Assembly: GCF_030817275.1 (NCBI RefSeq)
Contig: NZ_JAUSZD010000002.1
Location: 62,001-126,000 of the forward strand
Direction: 5' to 3'
DNA length: 64,000 nucleotides
Origin: Paenibacillus sp. V4I7
Lineage (GTDB): Bacteria > Bacillota > Bacilli > Paenibacillales > NBRC-103111
In this document: positions 24,267 to 33,102 of the stretch, in pieces
Layout: the number at the start of each line of letters is the position of its first letter
Numbering within the stretch: the stretch's first letter is position 1
The notes under the pieces: generated by a model
Database searches by the model: none
Seen by the model: the letters and a program-made list of their open reading frames with translations, nothing else
What the model was told of the DNA's origin: nothing
Position numbers and translations under genes: made by a program

Positions 24267-25199
24267 ATGAAAGCGACGGAAAGCCAGCCGGTCCGTGTAC
24301 AGCAAGTGACCAAACGGTCTAATACCCGTTGGTTAGAATACTTGAAAGACTTTTCGTTTGCAGTGCCCGCATTGGTGATATTGACTCTGTTTATCTATTA
24401 TCCTCTGCTAAATTCGTTATACCTTAGCTTTACAAACTGGAATATGACGAAGCCGGTGAAGAAATTCATCGGTTTCGACAACTACGTCTATTTGCTTACT
24501 AGCGACATGTTTTATAAAGTGCTCAAAATTACATTTACGTACACTATATTAGACGTTTCGATTACACTCGGACTCGGGCTGCTACTTGCACTTTTGTTTA
24601 ACTCGGTTTCGAAGTTTTTCGGCTTTATGCGGGCGATCATCTTTATGCCGCATTACATCTCGATGGTTATCGTGTCTATGATCTTCCTATGGATCTTCAA
24701 CGGTCGATATGGATTGGTGAACGAATTACTGAGCTGGGTGGGATTGGAGCCGATCCAATGGCTGACCAATACGAAGACCGCACTTTGGGTGCTTGTCCTT
24801 ATTGGGGTTTGGAAAGGCGTCGGCTTTACAATGATTATATTCATCGCCGGACTTAGAAGTATCCCGGTTGAATATTATGAGGCTTCCGGCATCGACGGGG
24901 CGACGAAGTGGACACAGTTTTGGAAAATTACATTGCCGCTGCTGTCTCCGACAACATTGTTCCTGGTTGTTACACACTTTATTTCTTCGATGCAAGTGTT
25001 TCAATCGGTCGATGTTCTCACGAACGGCGGTCCTCTCGATTCAACGAAAGCTATGGTGTACTGGATTTATGAAATGGCGTTTTCCGAGTTCCGAACAGGC
25101 CGAGCGTCAGCTCTTGTTATCATGTTCTTCCTCATTATCGTCTTGCTGACCATGGTGCAAATGTATGTGTCCAAGAAGAAAGTCCATTACGAAGGGTAG
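24267..25199 (+). CDS. ugpA: UgpA-type ABC permease
   Basis: The 310-residue inner-membrane subunit has about six transmembrane segments and the EAA loop in VEYYEASGIDGATKWTQFWK. It begins with a longer cytoplasmic N-terminus. The ATG follows AAGGGGAG. It starts 18 bases after the binding-protein gene. The pattern fits the UgpA/MalF class; the symbol rests on the glycerophosphodiester context. Confidence 0.85.
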   Translation: MKATESQPVRVQQVTKRSNTRWLEYLKDFSFAVPALVILTLFIYYPLLNSLYLSFTNWNMTKPVKKFIGFDNYVYLLTSDMFYKVLKITFTYTILDVSITLGLGLLLALLFNSVSKFFGFMRAIIFMPHYISMVIVSMIFLWIFNGRYGLVNELLSWVGLEPIQWLTNTKTALWVLVLIGVWKGVGFTMIIFIAGLRSIPVEYYEASGIDGATKWTQFWKITLPLLSPTTLFLVVTHFISSMQVFQSVDVLTNGGPLDSTKAMVYWIYEMAFSEFRTGRASALVIMFFLIIVLLTMVQMYVSKKKVHYEG

Positions 25200-25212
25200 G
25201 TGCCAGTGACAT

Positions 25213-26043
25213 ATGAAAAATCCGCTGTTTACCAGTACCCGGTTCATTGTCGCAATCGTTATAACGTTATTTATGTTTTTCCCTATTTATTGGATGCTGA
25301 TCACTGCTTTGAAAACATCGAGTGAGCTGCGCATGGCTGTACCGAGCTTTTGGCCGGAAAAGCTGATGTGGGAAAACTTCGCAAGCGCTTTCAAGGCGAT
25401 TCCTTTCTATCGTTTTACCGTAAATACGGTTATCCAGACTGTCGGTATCGTATTCCTGCAAATTAACATCGGCGTAATGGCTGCGTACGCTTTCTCGAAA
25501 GGTGCGTTCCCAGGCAGAGATGCCCTGTTCGTTCTTGTACTGGCGGCGCTGATTGTTCCAGAGCAGGTCGTGTTCGTACCTATTTACGTGATGCTGTCGA
25601 AAATAGGCTGGATTAATACGTACTACGCATTGATCATTCCACACGCGGCTTCAGCATATGGCATTTTTCTTTTGCGCCAAATGTTCCGATCGATTAATAA
25701 CGATGTGATTGAGGCAGCTAAAGTGGATGGAGCGAGTCGTTTGCAGGTGCTTTATCGCATTCTGACCCCGATGGCGATGCCGACGGTAGCTACATTGACC
25801 GTCATCAGCTTTATTCACAGCTGGAATGCCTACTTCTGGCCGCTCGTTATGACCAACTCGAATAAAATGCGCGTGTTGACTGTCGGTATTTCCATGATGC
25901 GGGATTCAATCGCTGGGGATGAGGCGCTTAACTTCCATCTGTTGATGTCTGCGAGTATCTTGGTCATTTTACCTATTGTTATCATGTTTGTGTTCGCACA
26001 GAAATATATTGTTGCCGCCATGGCGAACTCGACATTTAAGTAA
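25213..26043 (+). CDS. ugpE: UgpE-type ABC permease
   Basis: The 276-residue second permease has about six transmembrane segments and an EAA loop in NNDVIEAAKVDGASRLQVLY. The C-terminus has the VFAQKYIVAAM pattern of the MalG/UgpE class. The ribosome site is only a weak AGGTG, so translation may be coupled to the gene 13 bases upstream. No ATPase gene follows, so a shared ATPase is expected. Confidence 0.87.
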   Translation: MKNPLFTSTRFIVAIVITLFMFFPIYWMLITALKTSSELRMAVPSFWPEKLMWENFASAFKAIPFYRFTVNTVIQTVGIVFLQINIGVMAAYAFSKGAFPGRDALFVLVLAALIVPEQVVFVPIYVMLSKIGWINTYYALIIPHAASAYGIFLLRQMFRSINNDVIEAAKVDGASRLQVLYRILTPMAMPTVATLTVISFIHSWNAYFWPLVMTNSNKMRVLTVGISMMRDSIAGDEALNFHLLMSASILVILPIVIMFVFAQKYIVAAMANSTFK

Positions 26044-26062
26044 GAGAGGAGCTTCATGCATC

Positions 26063-26819
26063 ATGACAAAACAACCACTGTTAGTCATCGCGCATCGTGG
26101 AGCGAAAGGGGAAGCGCCGGAAAATACGATGGCGGCTTTCCGTCTCGGACTTGAGCAAGGCTGCGACGCGATTGAATTGGATATTCATTTGTCCAAGGAT
26201 GGAGAAATCGTCGTTATTCATGACGATACAATGCACCGGACGACGGACATAAGCGGTAAAGTGAACGAATTGACGCTCGCGGAGCTGAAGCAAGCTGATG
26301 CTGGTCGATGGTTTCATGAGAAGTATGCGGGTGAGCGTGTGCCGCTGTTGGAAGAAGTATTCGATCTCGTACCGGCGAATATCATGATTAATGTGGAAGT
26401 CAAATATTCCTATGGGCGTAAATTAGAGTCTGCTTTGGTGGAACTCATGAGACGCAAGAATCGCATTCACAATGTCGTTGTTTCATCATTCGACCATAAG
26501 GTGTTTGCTGTTTCTGAAGCTTCTTGAGCCGGAAATCAAGATCGGTCTTCTGTATGACTTTACCCCAGGGCAGCATAACCAGTTAGCGGCAGGCTTAGGG
26601 ACGCCGGTATACTCACTGCATCCCAAGCATACTCGAATCGTCGCTGAAGATGTGCGTGAAGCGGTTGCACATGGTCTTCACGTATTTGCTTACACGGTCA
26701 ATGACGAAGAAAATATGGCGAAGTTGATTGATTATGGCGTCTCGGGAATTATCACGGATTATCCAGGCAAGCTGAGGAATTTGTTATCGCATACGGCTAG
26801 CGTGGGGGCAGGGCGATGA
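26063..26819 (+). pseudogene. ugpQ: Glycerophosphodiester phosphodiesterase (UgpQ-like), frameshifted
   Basis: GDPD enzymes split glycerophosphodiesters into glycerol-3-phosphate and an alcohol. The ATG at 26063 opens LLVIAHRGAKGEAPENTMAA, with the catalytic HRG, the metal-binding E-x-D in IELDIHL and VIHDDTMHRTT. The frame breaks near 26504: SSFDHKV continues correctly only in the next frame as LLFLKLLEPEIKIGLLYD and runs through FAYTVNDE and GVSGIITDYPGKL to a stop at 26817. Removing one T in 26504-26506 gives a normal protein of about 251 residues. The last four bases overlap the start of the lipoprotein gene. No signal peptide, so it acts in the cytoplasm. Confidence 0.85.
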
Positions 26820-27967
26820 AGCGAACGGCATGGATTGTTCTCATTGCAGGATTATCGGCGTTAATGGTAACCGGCTGCCAACAGGGGGCTTCATCGGTTT
26901 CGACCACGCCTGCAGCGTCGACGAAACCGGCCGCAGAAGCCGGAGCTGCCAGCGGAGGGGCGAATAAGTCTGGCAACAACCAGACTGCAGCGACTTCCGC
27001 TGCTATTACACAAGAAGAAGCGGGTATTAAAATCCGCGTCGACATGCCGGAGATCAAAGACTTTTTGCAAAAAGCAACGCAGGGACCCATCGTCCCTGCA
27101 TTAAAACAAAATGCCATCCCGCAAGGCATGGTCTACTTGGAAGACCTTAAATGGATCCTGGTGTCGTACTACAGAGAAGATGGCAAGCCGAGCTTGCTAA
27201 CAGTAATAGACGTCGGTACCGGAAAAATGGTTAAGGCGCTTGAGCTTTATAAAAGCGATGGCACTCCGTACACGGGGCATGCCGGGGGGATCACGGCAAG
27301 TCGGAAGCATATCTGGATTTCTTCGGAAAAAGATGTGAACTTTTTCAATACGGAAGATATCCTAAAAGCGGATAACGGTAAGCTTACTTTCAATGGTTCA
27401 GTGAAAAACGATACGCGTGCCTCATTTACTACTTACGCGGACGGCGTCTTATGGATCGGCGAATTTGCTCAAGGCACTGACTACCCGACGGATAAGTCAC
27501 ACTACATGACGAATCGCGATGATAAAGAACACAGAGCATGGTCGGTCGGCTATAAGCTGGATGCAGAGACAGACCTGCCTGTAGCAAAAGAGCAGGGGTC
27601 GACACCTGCTGTTCCGGACTATATTATGTCGCTGCCGGGCAGCATTCAAGGCATGTTTGTTACAAAGGACGGCATATGGCTCAGTCAATCATCCGGTCGC
27701 AATAATGCAAGTACACTGTACCGTTTCGTCAATAGTATGACTGTAGACAAACCGCATACCACAGTGTCGGTTCGGGGCAAAGATGTTCCCGTCTGGTTCT
27801 TGGACAGCAAAAGCTTGAAAAGTAAAATGGAAGCACCCCCCATGTCCGAAGGGTTGTTTGAAACGAATGGACAGCTGTATATCCTATTTGAGTCGGGTGC
27901 AACCAAGTACAAAACTTCTTCCAGCTACGCGCTGGACAGGATTCAAGTCCTGCCGCTTCAGGAGTAA
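26816..27967 (+). CDS. Lipoprotein with the propeller-like domain shared with the giant LTD protein
   Basis: The 383-residue protein has a lipobox (ALMVTGC, lipidated about C21), an Ala/Ser-rich linker to about residue 70, then about 310 residues homologous to residues 965-1290 of the protein at 15397. Shared signatures, in order, are GPIVPALKQNAIPQGM, TGHAGGITASRKHIWISS, ASFTTYADGVLWIGEF, VPVWFLDS and LYILFESGA. I do not recognise a named family; repeated tryptophan-containing strands suggest a beta-propeller. It should be anchored to the outer face of the membrane. Its start overlaps the end of the ugpQ frame, so it is part of the importer operon and may help handle the substrate. Confidence 0.8.
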   Translation: MKRTAWIVLIAGLSALMVTGCQQGASSVSTTPAASTKPAAEAGAASGGANKSGNNQTAATSAAITQEEAGIKIRVDMPEIKDFLQKATQGPIVPALKQNAIPQGMVYLEDLKWILVSYYREDGKPSLLTVIDVGTGKMVKALELYKSDGTPYTGHAGGITASRKHIWISSEKDVNFFNTEDILKADNGKLTFNGSVKNDTRASFTTYADGVLWIGEFAQGTDYPTDKSHYMTNRDDKEHRAWSVGYKLDAETDLPVAKEQGSTPAVPDYIMSLPGSIQGMFVTKDGIWLSQSSGRNNASTLYRFVNSMTVDKPHTTVSVRGKDVPVWFLDSKSLKSKMEAPPMSEGLFETNGQLYILFESGATKYKTSSSYALDRIQVLPLQE

Positions 27968-28062
27968 GACCTGGGTGGCAAGCTGCGAACAATTCATGTA
28001 TGATATTGGAAGTTCGATGATTTAATTCAACTTCATTATCAAACTGAGGAGGATGAGCTGCA

Positions 28063-28794
28063 ATGATTCTAGGCCTGGCCCATAGAGGATACCCGAGGAA
28101 GGTTCCTGAGAATACGCTTGCATCTTTTCAAGCAGCTTTAGACTTATCGTATAGTCATTTGGAGTTGGATGTACAGTTAACCAAAGACGGCGTACCTGTC
28201 GTTATTCATGATACGACGATCAACAGAACGACAAACGGCAAGGGCCGAGTGGTGGATTTCACGTTCGACGAGCTGCGGAAATTGGACGCCGGAGGCGGTC
28301 AACAGATCCCGACGCTCGAAGAAGTGCTGCAGCTGGCCAATGGAAAAGCCAAAGTAGACATTGAACTGAAGCAGAGCGGCAACCTGTACCCGGGACTGGA
28401 ACAGAAAGTACTTGATGTGGTATGTTCTTGTGATGCACTTGATCAAGTATTCGTGACATCCTTCGATCATTATTCGATCGTCCGGATGCGCGAATTATCA
28501 CGCGAGATCGAGCTTGGGCTAGTTCTTTACGGAGCAACGCCTGCTGTCTTCCCGCTTGCCAAGCAAATTGACGCCCGATACGTTTCTGTCAAATATATAT
28601 ATTTGACGGACGAATTTGTTCAACGCTGCGATGAGCAGGGCATTCAATTGATAGCGTGGACGATTGACGATGAGCAAGATATGCATGATATACGCTCCCA
28701 ATACCCGCATATTTGGGTTTGCACGAATGAACTGGAGCGGTGGAAGCAGTGCATGGAGCCGTTCAAATCGAAAGTAAATCAATTAAAAATATAG
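28063..28794 (+). CDS. Glycerophosphodiester phosphodiesterase
   Basis: The 243-residue enzyme shows the full GDPD motif set: GLAHRGYPRKVPENTLASF, LELDVQLTKDG, VVIHDTTINRTTNG, VDIELKQ and a C-terminal IAWTIDDEQDM. It has no signal peptide. It acts on glycerophosphodiesters to give glycerol-3-phosphate for GlpD. The ATG follows GAGGAGGATG. It begins 95 bases after the lipoprotein gene, may have its own promoter, and ends at a terminator. If the upstream ugpQ copy is truly broken, this gene would supply the activity. Confidence 0.94.
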   Translation: MILGLAHRGYPRKVPENTLASFQAALDLSYSHLELDVQLTKDGVPVVIHDTTINRTTNGKGRVVDFTFDELRKLDAGGGQQIPTLEEVLQLANGKAKVDIELKQSGNLYPGLEQKVLDVVCSCDALDQVFVTSFDHYSIVRMRELSREIELGLVLYGATPAVFPLAKQIDARYVSVKYIYLTDEFVQRCDEQGIQLIAWTIDDEQDMHDIRSQYPHIWVCTNELERWKQCMEPFKSKVNQLKI

Positions 28795-28825
28795 TTGTTA
28801 CCGGTGCTATTGGGTAAAATGACAT

Positions 28826-28866
28826 AAAGACGAGCCGTTATCTGAGGATAGCAGTTCGTCTTTTTG
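28826..28866 (+). terminator. Terminator of the glycerophosphodiester region
   Basis: AAAGACGA (28826-28833) pairs with TTCGTCTTT (28855-28863), with an inner GTTATC/GATAGC stem, followed by TTTTTG. Confidence 0.85.
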
Positions 28867-28968
28867 TTATACGATTCTAAACTTTGAGTTCAGCATGATG
28901 TACAGTAGATGTCACCATCAATACTTTAGGAAGCGTATCTAGTTTGTGGCCTGATGTTAGTAAAATGA

Positions 28969-30117
28969 TTACCGCAAAATAATAGGCATTTGTTTGATTC
29001 CAAACATCATCCAACTGTCGATCCTCTCCAACACATGAGAGCGATCGAGGTGGAACTCAGGGAATCGGTTAAGAAATGTTTGAATAGCAATTTTACTTTC
29101 CAAACGAGCTAATTGCGCTCCTAAGCAGAAGTGAATTCCGTGACCAAAAGCAAGATGGGGATTAGGATTCCGGTGGATGTCGAAGAGGTTCGGGCGCTCG
29201 AATATGTCTTCGTCATGGTTGGCCGAGCCCATCCAGATGTTGACCATTTGTCCGGGAGTAAGTGTTTGCCCACGTAGAACTGTGGTCTTTTTTACCGTTC
29301 GAATCATTGTTTGAACAGGTGAACAATAACGAAGAACTTCCTCAAGAGCCTGTGGGACCAAGGATCGATCCGCCAAAAGCTGCTCTTTTACATCTGCATG
29401 GCTATCGATAAGGAGAAGTGCTGAGGAAATTAGGTTGGTTGTGGTTTCATTTCCCGCTACAAGCAGCAGGATGCAGAAGCCGATCACTTCCAGATCGCTT
29501 AATTGTTCCCCATCTGCCTTCGCGCGGACGAGACGGCTAATCAGATCATCCTGCGGCTCAAGCCGTCTCTGATCCGCTATAGCGGTAAAATAGACGCTCA
29601 TCTCTTCTTGGCATTGATAATATCGCTCGGAGTTGTTTCCGACCAACGCATCCGACCATTCTTTGAAACGCTCTCGATCTTCCTGAGGAATACCTAGCAT
29701 TTCGGCAATGACGATAATCGGCAGCGGACTTGCAAAATCATGGAGCCCATCCATCTTACCGCTTGCTTCCATTTGGTCACACAACGTACTCGCTATCGCC
29801 TCAATCTTTGGCGTCAGTCCTTCGATGATCCGAGGAACAAAAGCTTGAGAAACGAGCATTCGCAACTGCCGATGTTTAGGCGGATCCTGTCTTAGAACAC
29901 TCGCTTCAATCGGATCTTTCATCGTTCCTACACCTTGCGAAGAAAAATGCTCATGATCGGAAAATATCGTTTTGACGTCTTCGTATTTGAAAACGTCCCA
30001 GGAATCGGTCTCCTTTTTAAACGATACGGGGGAAGAGGCACGCATTTCGTTAAAATAAGACAAAGGTATCAATTCATTAGCCGTTCTCCAATTCATAAGA
30101 TTCACCATCGCTTCCAT
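28969..30117 (-). CDS. Cytochrome P450
   Basis: The 382-residue soluble P450 has the I-helix oxygen-binding motif LLLVAGNETTTN, the K-helix EEVLRYCSPVQ, and the haem-binding loop LAFGHGIHFCLGAQLARLE with the haem cysteine near residue 331. Length and motifs match bacterial class I P450s (CYP107/CYP109-like), which hydroxylate fatty acids, terpenes or macrolides and need separate ferredoxin partners, none of which are adjacent. Start 30117 has no good ribosome site; an ATG seven codons further in has GGTGA upstream and is possible. A TetR-type operator lies at 30132-30145, so the regulator encoded upstream controls it. Confidence 0.93.
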   Translation of the reverse strand: MEAMVNLMNWRTANELIPLSYFNEMRASSPVSFKKETDSWDVFKYEDVKTIFSDHEHFSSQGVGTMKDPIEASVLRQDPPKHRQLRMLVSQAFVPRIIEGLTPKIEAIASTLCDQMEASGKMDGLHDFASPLPIIVIAEMLGIPQEDRERFKEWSDALVGNNSERYYQCQEEMSVYFTAIADQRRLEPQDDLISRLVRAKADGEQLSDLEVIGFCILLLVAGNETTTNLISSALLLIDSHADVKEQLLADRSLVPQALEEVLRYCSPVQTMIRTVKKTTVLRGQTLTPGQMVNIWMGSANHDEDIFERPNLFDIHRNPNPHLAFGHGIHFCLGAQLARLESKIAIQTFLNRFPEFHLDRSHVLERIDSWMMFGIKQMPIILR

Positions 30118-30131
30118 CTCATTATATTTGA

Positions 30132-30145
30132 ACTGACTAGTCAGT
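30132..30145. promoter_or_regulatory. TetR-type operator before the P450 gene
   Basis: ACTGACTAGTCAGT is a perfect 14-base palindrome. It differs at one position from the site at 30781-30794 in front of the regulator gene. Confidence 0.75.
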
Positions 30146-30158
30146 ATAATAATTCCCC

Positions 30159-30182
30159 AAAAAAAGGGCGGTTACTCACCGC
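30159..30182 (-). terminator. Terminator between tetR and the P450 gene
   Basis: On the minus strand GCGGTGAGTAACCGC (30182-30168) is followed by CC and a T-run. It overlaps the last codons of tetR, and the P450 gene therefore probably has its own promoter at the operator. Confidence 0.6.
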
Positions 30183-30774
30183 TAGTCATAAACAAACCTG
30201 ATGTAATGATCGTATAAAAGAATTGTTCAATATGATCACGAGACAATTCATTGTTGTTGTTCAAAAAATAATTACTTGCGCTGTCGAGCATCCCAACGAT
30301 CCCCGCCGCGGCTAAATTGCAGTTAACATCGCGAAGTACGCCTTCTTGCTTTCCTTCTTCCAAGACGTTGGCAAGAAAATGAATGTAATCAATCCTTAGT
30401 TTCTTCAGTTCTTCAAGCACTTCCTGATCGATGCCGTTGGATAGTTCATTGAAAACGATATGCGCTAAACTGCTTGATTCCAAAAACAGATCGAGGTTGT
30501 GCCTAATGATCCTTTTGATTTGTTCTTCCAAAGTAAGATTGGCTTTAAGATCGGTCTGAACTTTATCAATAATCTCCTGAAAACCATCTTTAACAAGCGT
30601 CTTAAACAATTGGGCTTTACCTGGAAAGTGATAGTAAAGCGTACCTTTGGCGACATTTGCTCTCATGGCAATTTCATCCATACTTGCTCGATGGTAACCG
30701 TTTTCTGAAAACACTTCAACCGCTGTCTGGATAATTTTCTCTTTACTCAAGGAGATCCGCCTTTCATCAATCAT
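30172..30774 (-). CDS. TetR/AcrR-family regulator
   Basis: The N-terminal helix-turn-helix is typical: IIQTAVEVFSENGYHRASMD, then MRANVAKGTLYYHFPGKAQL. The C-terminal ligand-binding part is helical and unassigned. The longest frame starts at ATG 30774 (200 residues) without a ribosome site; TTG 30750 has AAAGGCGG seven bases upstream and may be the true start. The two matching palindromes, one before this gene and one before the P450 gene, point to autorepression and to repression of the P450 until a ligand binds. Confidence 0.9.
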   Translation of the reverse strand: MIDERRISLSKEKIIQTAVEVFSENGYHRASMDEIAMRANVAKGTLYYHFPGKAQLFKTLVKDGFQEIIDKVQTDLKANLTLEEQIKRIIRHNLDLFLESSSLAHIVFNELSNGIDQEVLEELKKLRIDYIHFLANVLEEGKQEGVLRDVNCNLAAAGIVGMLDSASNYFLNNNNELSRDHIEQFFYTIITSGLFMTSGE

Positions 30775-30780
30775 GGTAAA

Positions 30781-30794
30781 ACTGACTGGTCAGT
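30781..30794. promoter_or_regulatory. TetR-type operator before the regulator gene
   Basis: ACTGACTGGTCAGT is a near-perfect palindrome and the partner of the site at 30132-30145. Confidence 0.7.
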
Positions 30795-30850
30795 ACAAAA
30801 GAAGTGTAACATATTGGAAAAAGAGATGTCAACTTTGTTCTCAAAATGAA

Positions 30851-30898
30851 ATAAAAAAACCTCCCGAAATGAACAAATGTTCAAATCCATGGGAGGTT
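30851..30898 (-). terminator. Terminator of the GH15/alpha-glucan cluster
   Basis: AACCTCCC (30858-30865) pairs with GGGAGGTT (30891-30898), with an inner GAACA..GTTC stem; on the minus strand it is followed by seven T. Confidence 0.85.
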
Positions 30899-30918
30899 AA
30901 AATATGTTAAAGCTTTTT

Positions 30919-32889
30919 TCACTTGGTAAGCTGTTTATATTTGTTCAAGTACTTCACGACGGTCAGCACATAAGTGGCATGCGACCAAGTGAGTGGAGCA
31001 ACGGATACGGGTTCACCTGTGAAAGGGTCTAATTGTTCCGACAGAACGCTGCTTTCCATGGCGTGTTTGACGACCCATTCAAGGGTTTGACGCGGTGCTT
31101 CGAGATCCGCCAGTGACTTGGCGCACTCGATTTCCCATTCGGCAATCCACAGTGTACAAATAATCCAAGGGTTACCTGGCACGTTCTCAATATCCGTGGA
31201 GCGTTGGAAATAATAGTCGTGATGATAACGAGCGGAACCTCCGACTTCGGTTTTGATCATGAGTCCAGCTTTGTTGGCTTTCATCGTACTCACTACACGA
31301 TCATCATCAGCAGGCAGAACGCCGAATTCAAAGATGCCGTAAACGGAGCTTTCGAGCGTCATATCCTTCACCCATTCGCCATCTTCCATGTACAAGCCGC
31401 GAACGAATCTTTGTTCTCCTTCGTCCCACAGATGCTTGAGGATACCGGATTTGATTTTCTCCGCTGTATGCTTGTAACGATTGCTTCGCTCTTCATCCCC
31501 GAACAGGTTGCTGAAGTTGGAAGCGGCAATAAGTCCGCCATAAACCGCTGAAGCGGTAAACGTAAATATACCGTAACGCTCTTCCCACAGATCATAACTT
31601 GGCTTCGGCAAGTTCAATTCCTGATCAATGTAAGTGGACATGAATCTGGCCGCTCTGCGAATGAGATTGCGATAGAGGGATTGGGCGAATTCGAGGCTTC
31701 CATTTTTCTGGAAATCCTGCCAAAGGGCATATAGCACAAGGGCAGTCTCATCTTCTTGAATAGGAAGCTGTACCCGTCCGGAATGAATGTATGGATGCCA
31801 ACTTGAGCCTACGGTGCCGTCCGGATTGTATTTATGATGCAAGTAACCTTCAGGTGACAGCACGTTCGCACAGAAGTTAAAGAAAGGAATAATCATACCT
31901 TGGTAGCCGGCCATGGACATGGCATAAGCAATTAAAGCGCCGTCCCGAGGCCACATATAACTGTAATGATCGCGATTGCTTTGCATGATATCGGAATCGT
32001 TCGCAGCGATGATCGCACCGTTTACATCCGTTTGGGTCCTGACAAGCAGTAGACTTTGTTTGAAAAGCCGTTGGACTTCGAGCGGCAGATCGCCGTAATC
32101 GCGTTCAATTTTGTTTGCCCATCTTTGCCAGTACACGGTTACGCGGTCAAGGAGTTTACCAGGGTGGCTATCTTTGACATAAGCATCGAGCTTCTTGACT
32201 TCCTCCAGCGATGTGCCTGCACCCATCCAATAATAAAGTGTTTGGTTGCCGCCCGGTGGTACGAAGAGTCGAAAAGAAATTGTACTATCGACTGAGCCTT
32301 GAGCAATGGCATTGCCCATCAAATGCCCATCTTCCGCGTCGCGCCAAGTTCCCTCGGCATTATAAAACCTTTTGACACCTGTTGAGTATTGATAAATGCC
32401 TTCGGTTCCTGTACTGCCGTTAAACATAAAATATCTGTCTTTCTTATAATGGAATACCGTATTATTCGCTGGATAGTAAGCGGCTGTATCCCCAACTTCT
32501 GTCTCATTAATGAGCAAGTCTTGATTGAAGAACATCCGTATTTCGCGAACGGTACTATTGTGATTCGTAATTTGGATACGTTTGAGGTAAATATCCTCGC
32601 GCTGATGAACCCCGTCATTCATGAGTAGAGTGACACCAAGACCGGGATGCGTAGCTGTCACTTCGGTGACGAGCGAATCCTCCACATAGGCAAGTTTAAA
32701 TTGCCATTCAGGGGCATTCAGCCAGGCGAAGGAACCATCCACCCATATACCAACACGGCATTGATAACCGCCAATATGGTTAAGCTGGCCTACGAAAGGA
32801 TAATACAGATCTCGCATGTAGGAATGCTGATCGAGGTTAATAAGAAATTTTCCGTTTCCGATGACCAGATGTCTAGGCAATAAAATCAC
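30919..32889 (-). CDS. GH15 glucoamylase-like glycoside hydrolase
   Basis: The 656-residue protein has an N-terminal beta-sandwich (about residues 1-260) and a C-terminal (alpha/alpha)6 barrel with the GH15 motifs YSYMWPRDGALIAYAM and QLPIQEDETALVLYALW, where the conserved acid lies, then WEERYGIFTFTASAVYGGL and PLTWSHATYV near the end. Such enzymes release glucose from alpha-glucans or split trehalose. No signal peptide, so it is cytoplasmic. The start is GTG 32889 with GGGGA very close; a TTG four codons in is possible. It is the last gene of the minus-strand cluster and could trim the product of the GH57-GT4 proteins. Confidence 0.9.
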   Translation of the reverse strand: MILLPRHLVIGNGKFLINLDQHSYMRDLYYPFVGQLNHIGGYQCRVGIWVDGSFAWLNAPEWQFKLAYVEDSLVTEVTATHPGLGVTLLMNDGVHQREDIYLKRIQITNHNSTVREIRMFFNQDLLINETEVGDTAAYYPANNTVFHYKKDRYFMFNGSTGTEGIYQYSTGVKRFYNAEGTWRDAEDGHLMGNAIAQGSVDSTISFRLFVPPGGNQTLYYWMGAGTSLEEVKKLDAYVKDSHPGKLLDRVTVYWQRWANKIERDYGDLPLEVQRLFKQSLLLVRTQTDVNGAIIAANDSDIMQSNRDHYSYMWPRDGALIAYAMSMAGYQGMIIPFFNFCANVLSPEGYLHHKYNPDGTVGSSWHPYIHSGRVQLPIQEDETALVLYALWQDFQKNGSLEFAQSLYRNLIRRAARFMSTYIDQELNLPKPSYDLWEERYGIFTFTASAVYGGLIAASNFSNLFGDEERSNRYKHTAEKIKSGILKHLWDEGEQRFVRGLYMEDGEWVKDMTLESSVYGIFEFGVLPADDDRVVSTMKANKAGLMIKTEVGGSARYHHDYYFQRSTDIENVPGNPWIICTLWIAEWEIECAKSLADLEAPRQTLEWVVKHAMESSVLSEQLDPFTGEPVSVAPLTWSHATYVLTVVKYLNKYKQLTK

Positions 32890-33102
32890 TTCCCCACTCG
32901 TTTGTTTGATCGCGCGATTCAGAACCCGTCCTTGAGGTATCCAGCTTGGGATATCGCGTCCTCGATTCGCTAGTGACTAGGACATAGTTAGCACAGGGCT
33001 TGCCAATAGGTTACCTAATTATTACCAAGGAATCAATGATTGTTTGAAAAAATTCTGAAAATTCCCACTGGTCACGCTTACAAGCTGGCATAGTTATCCA
33101 TA

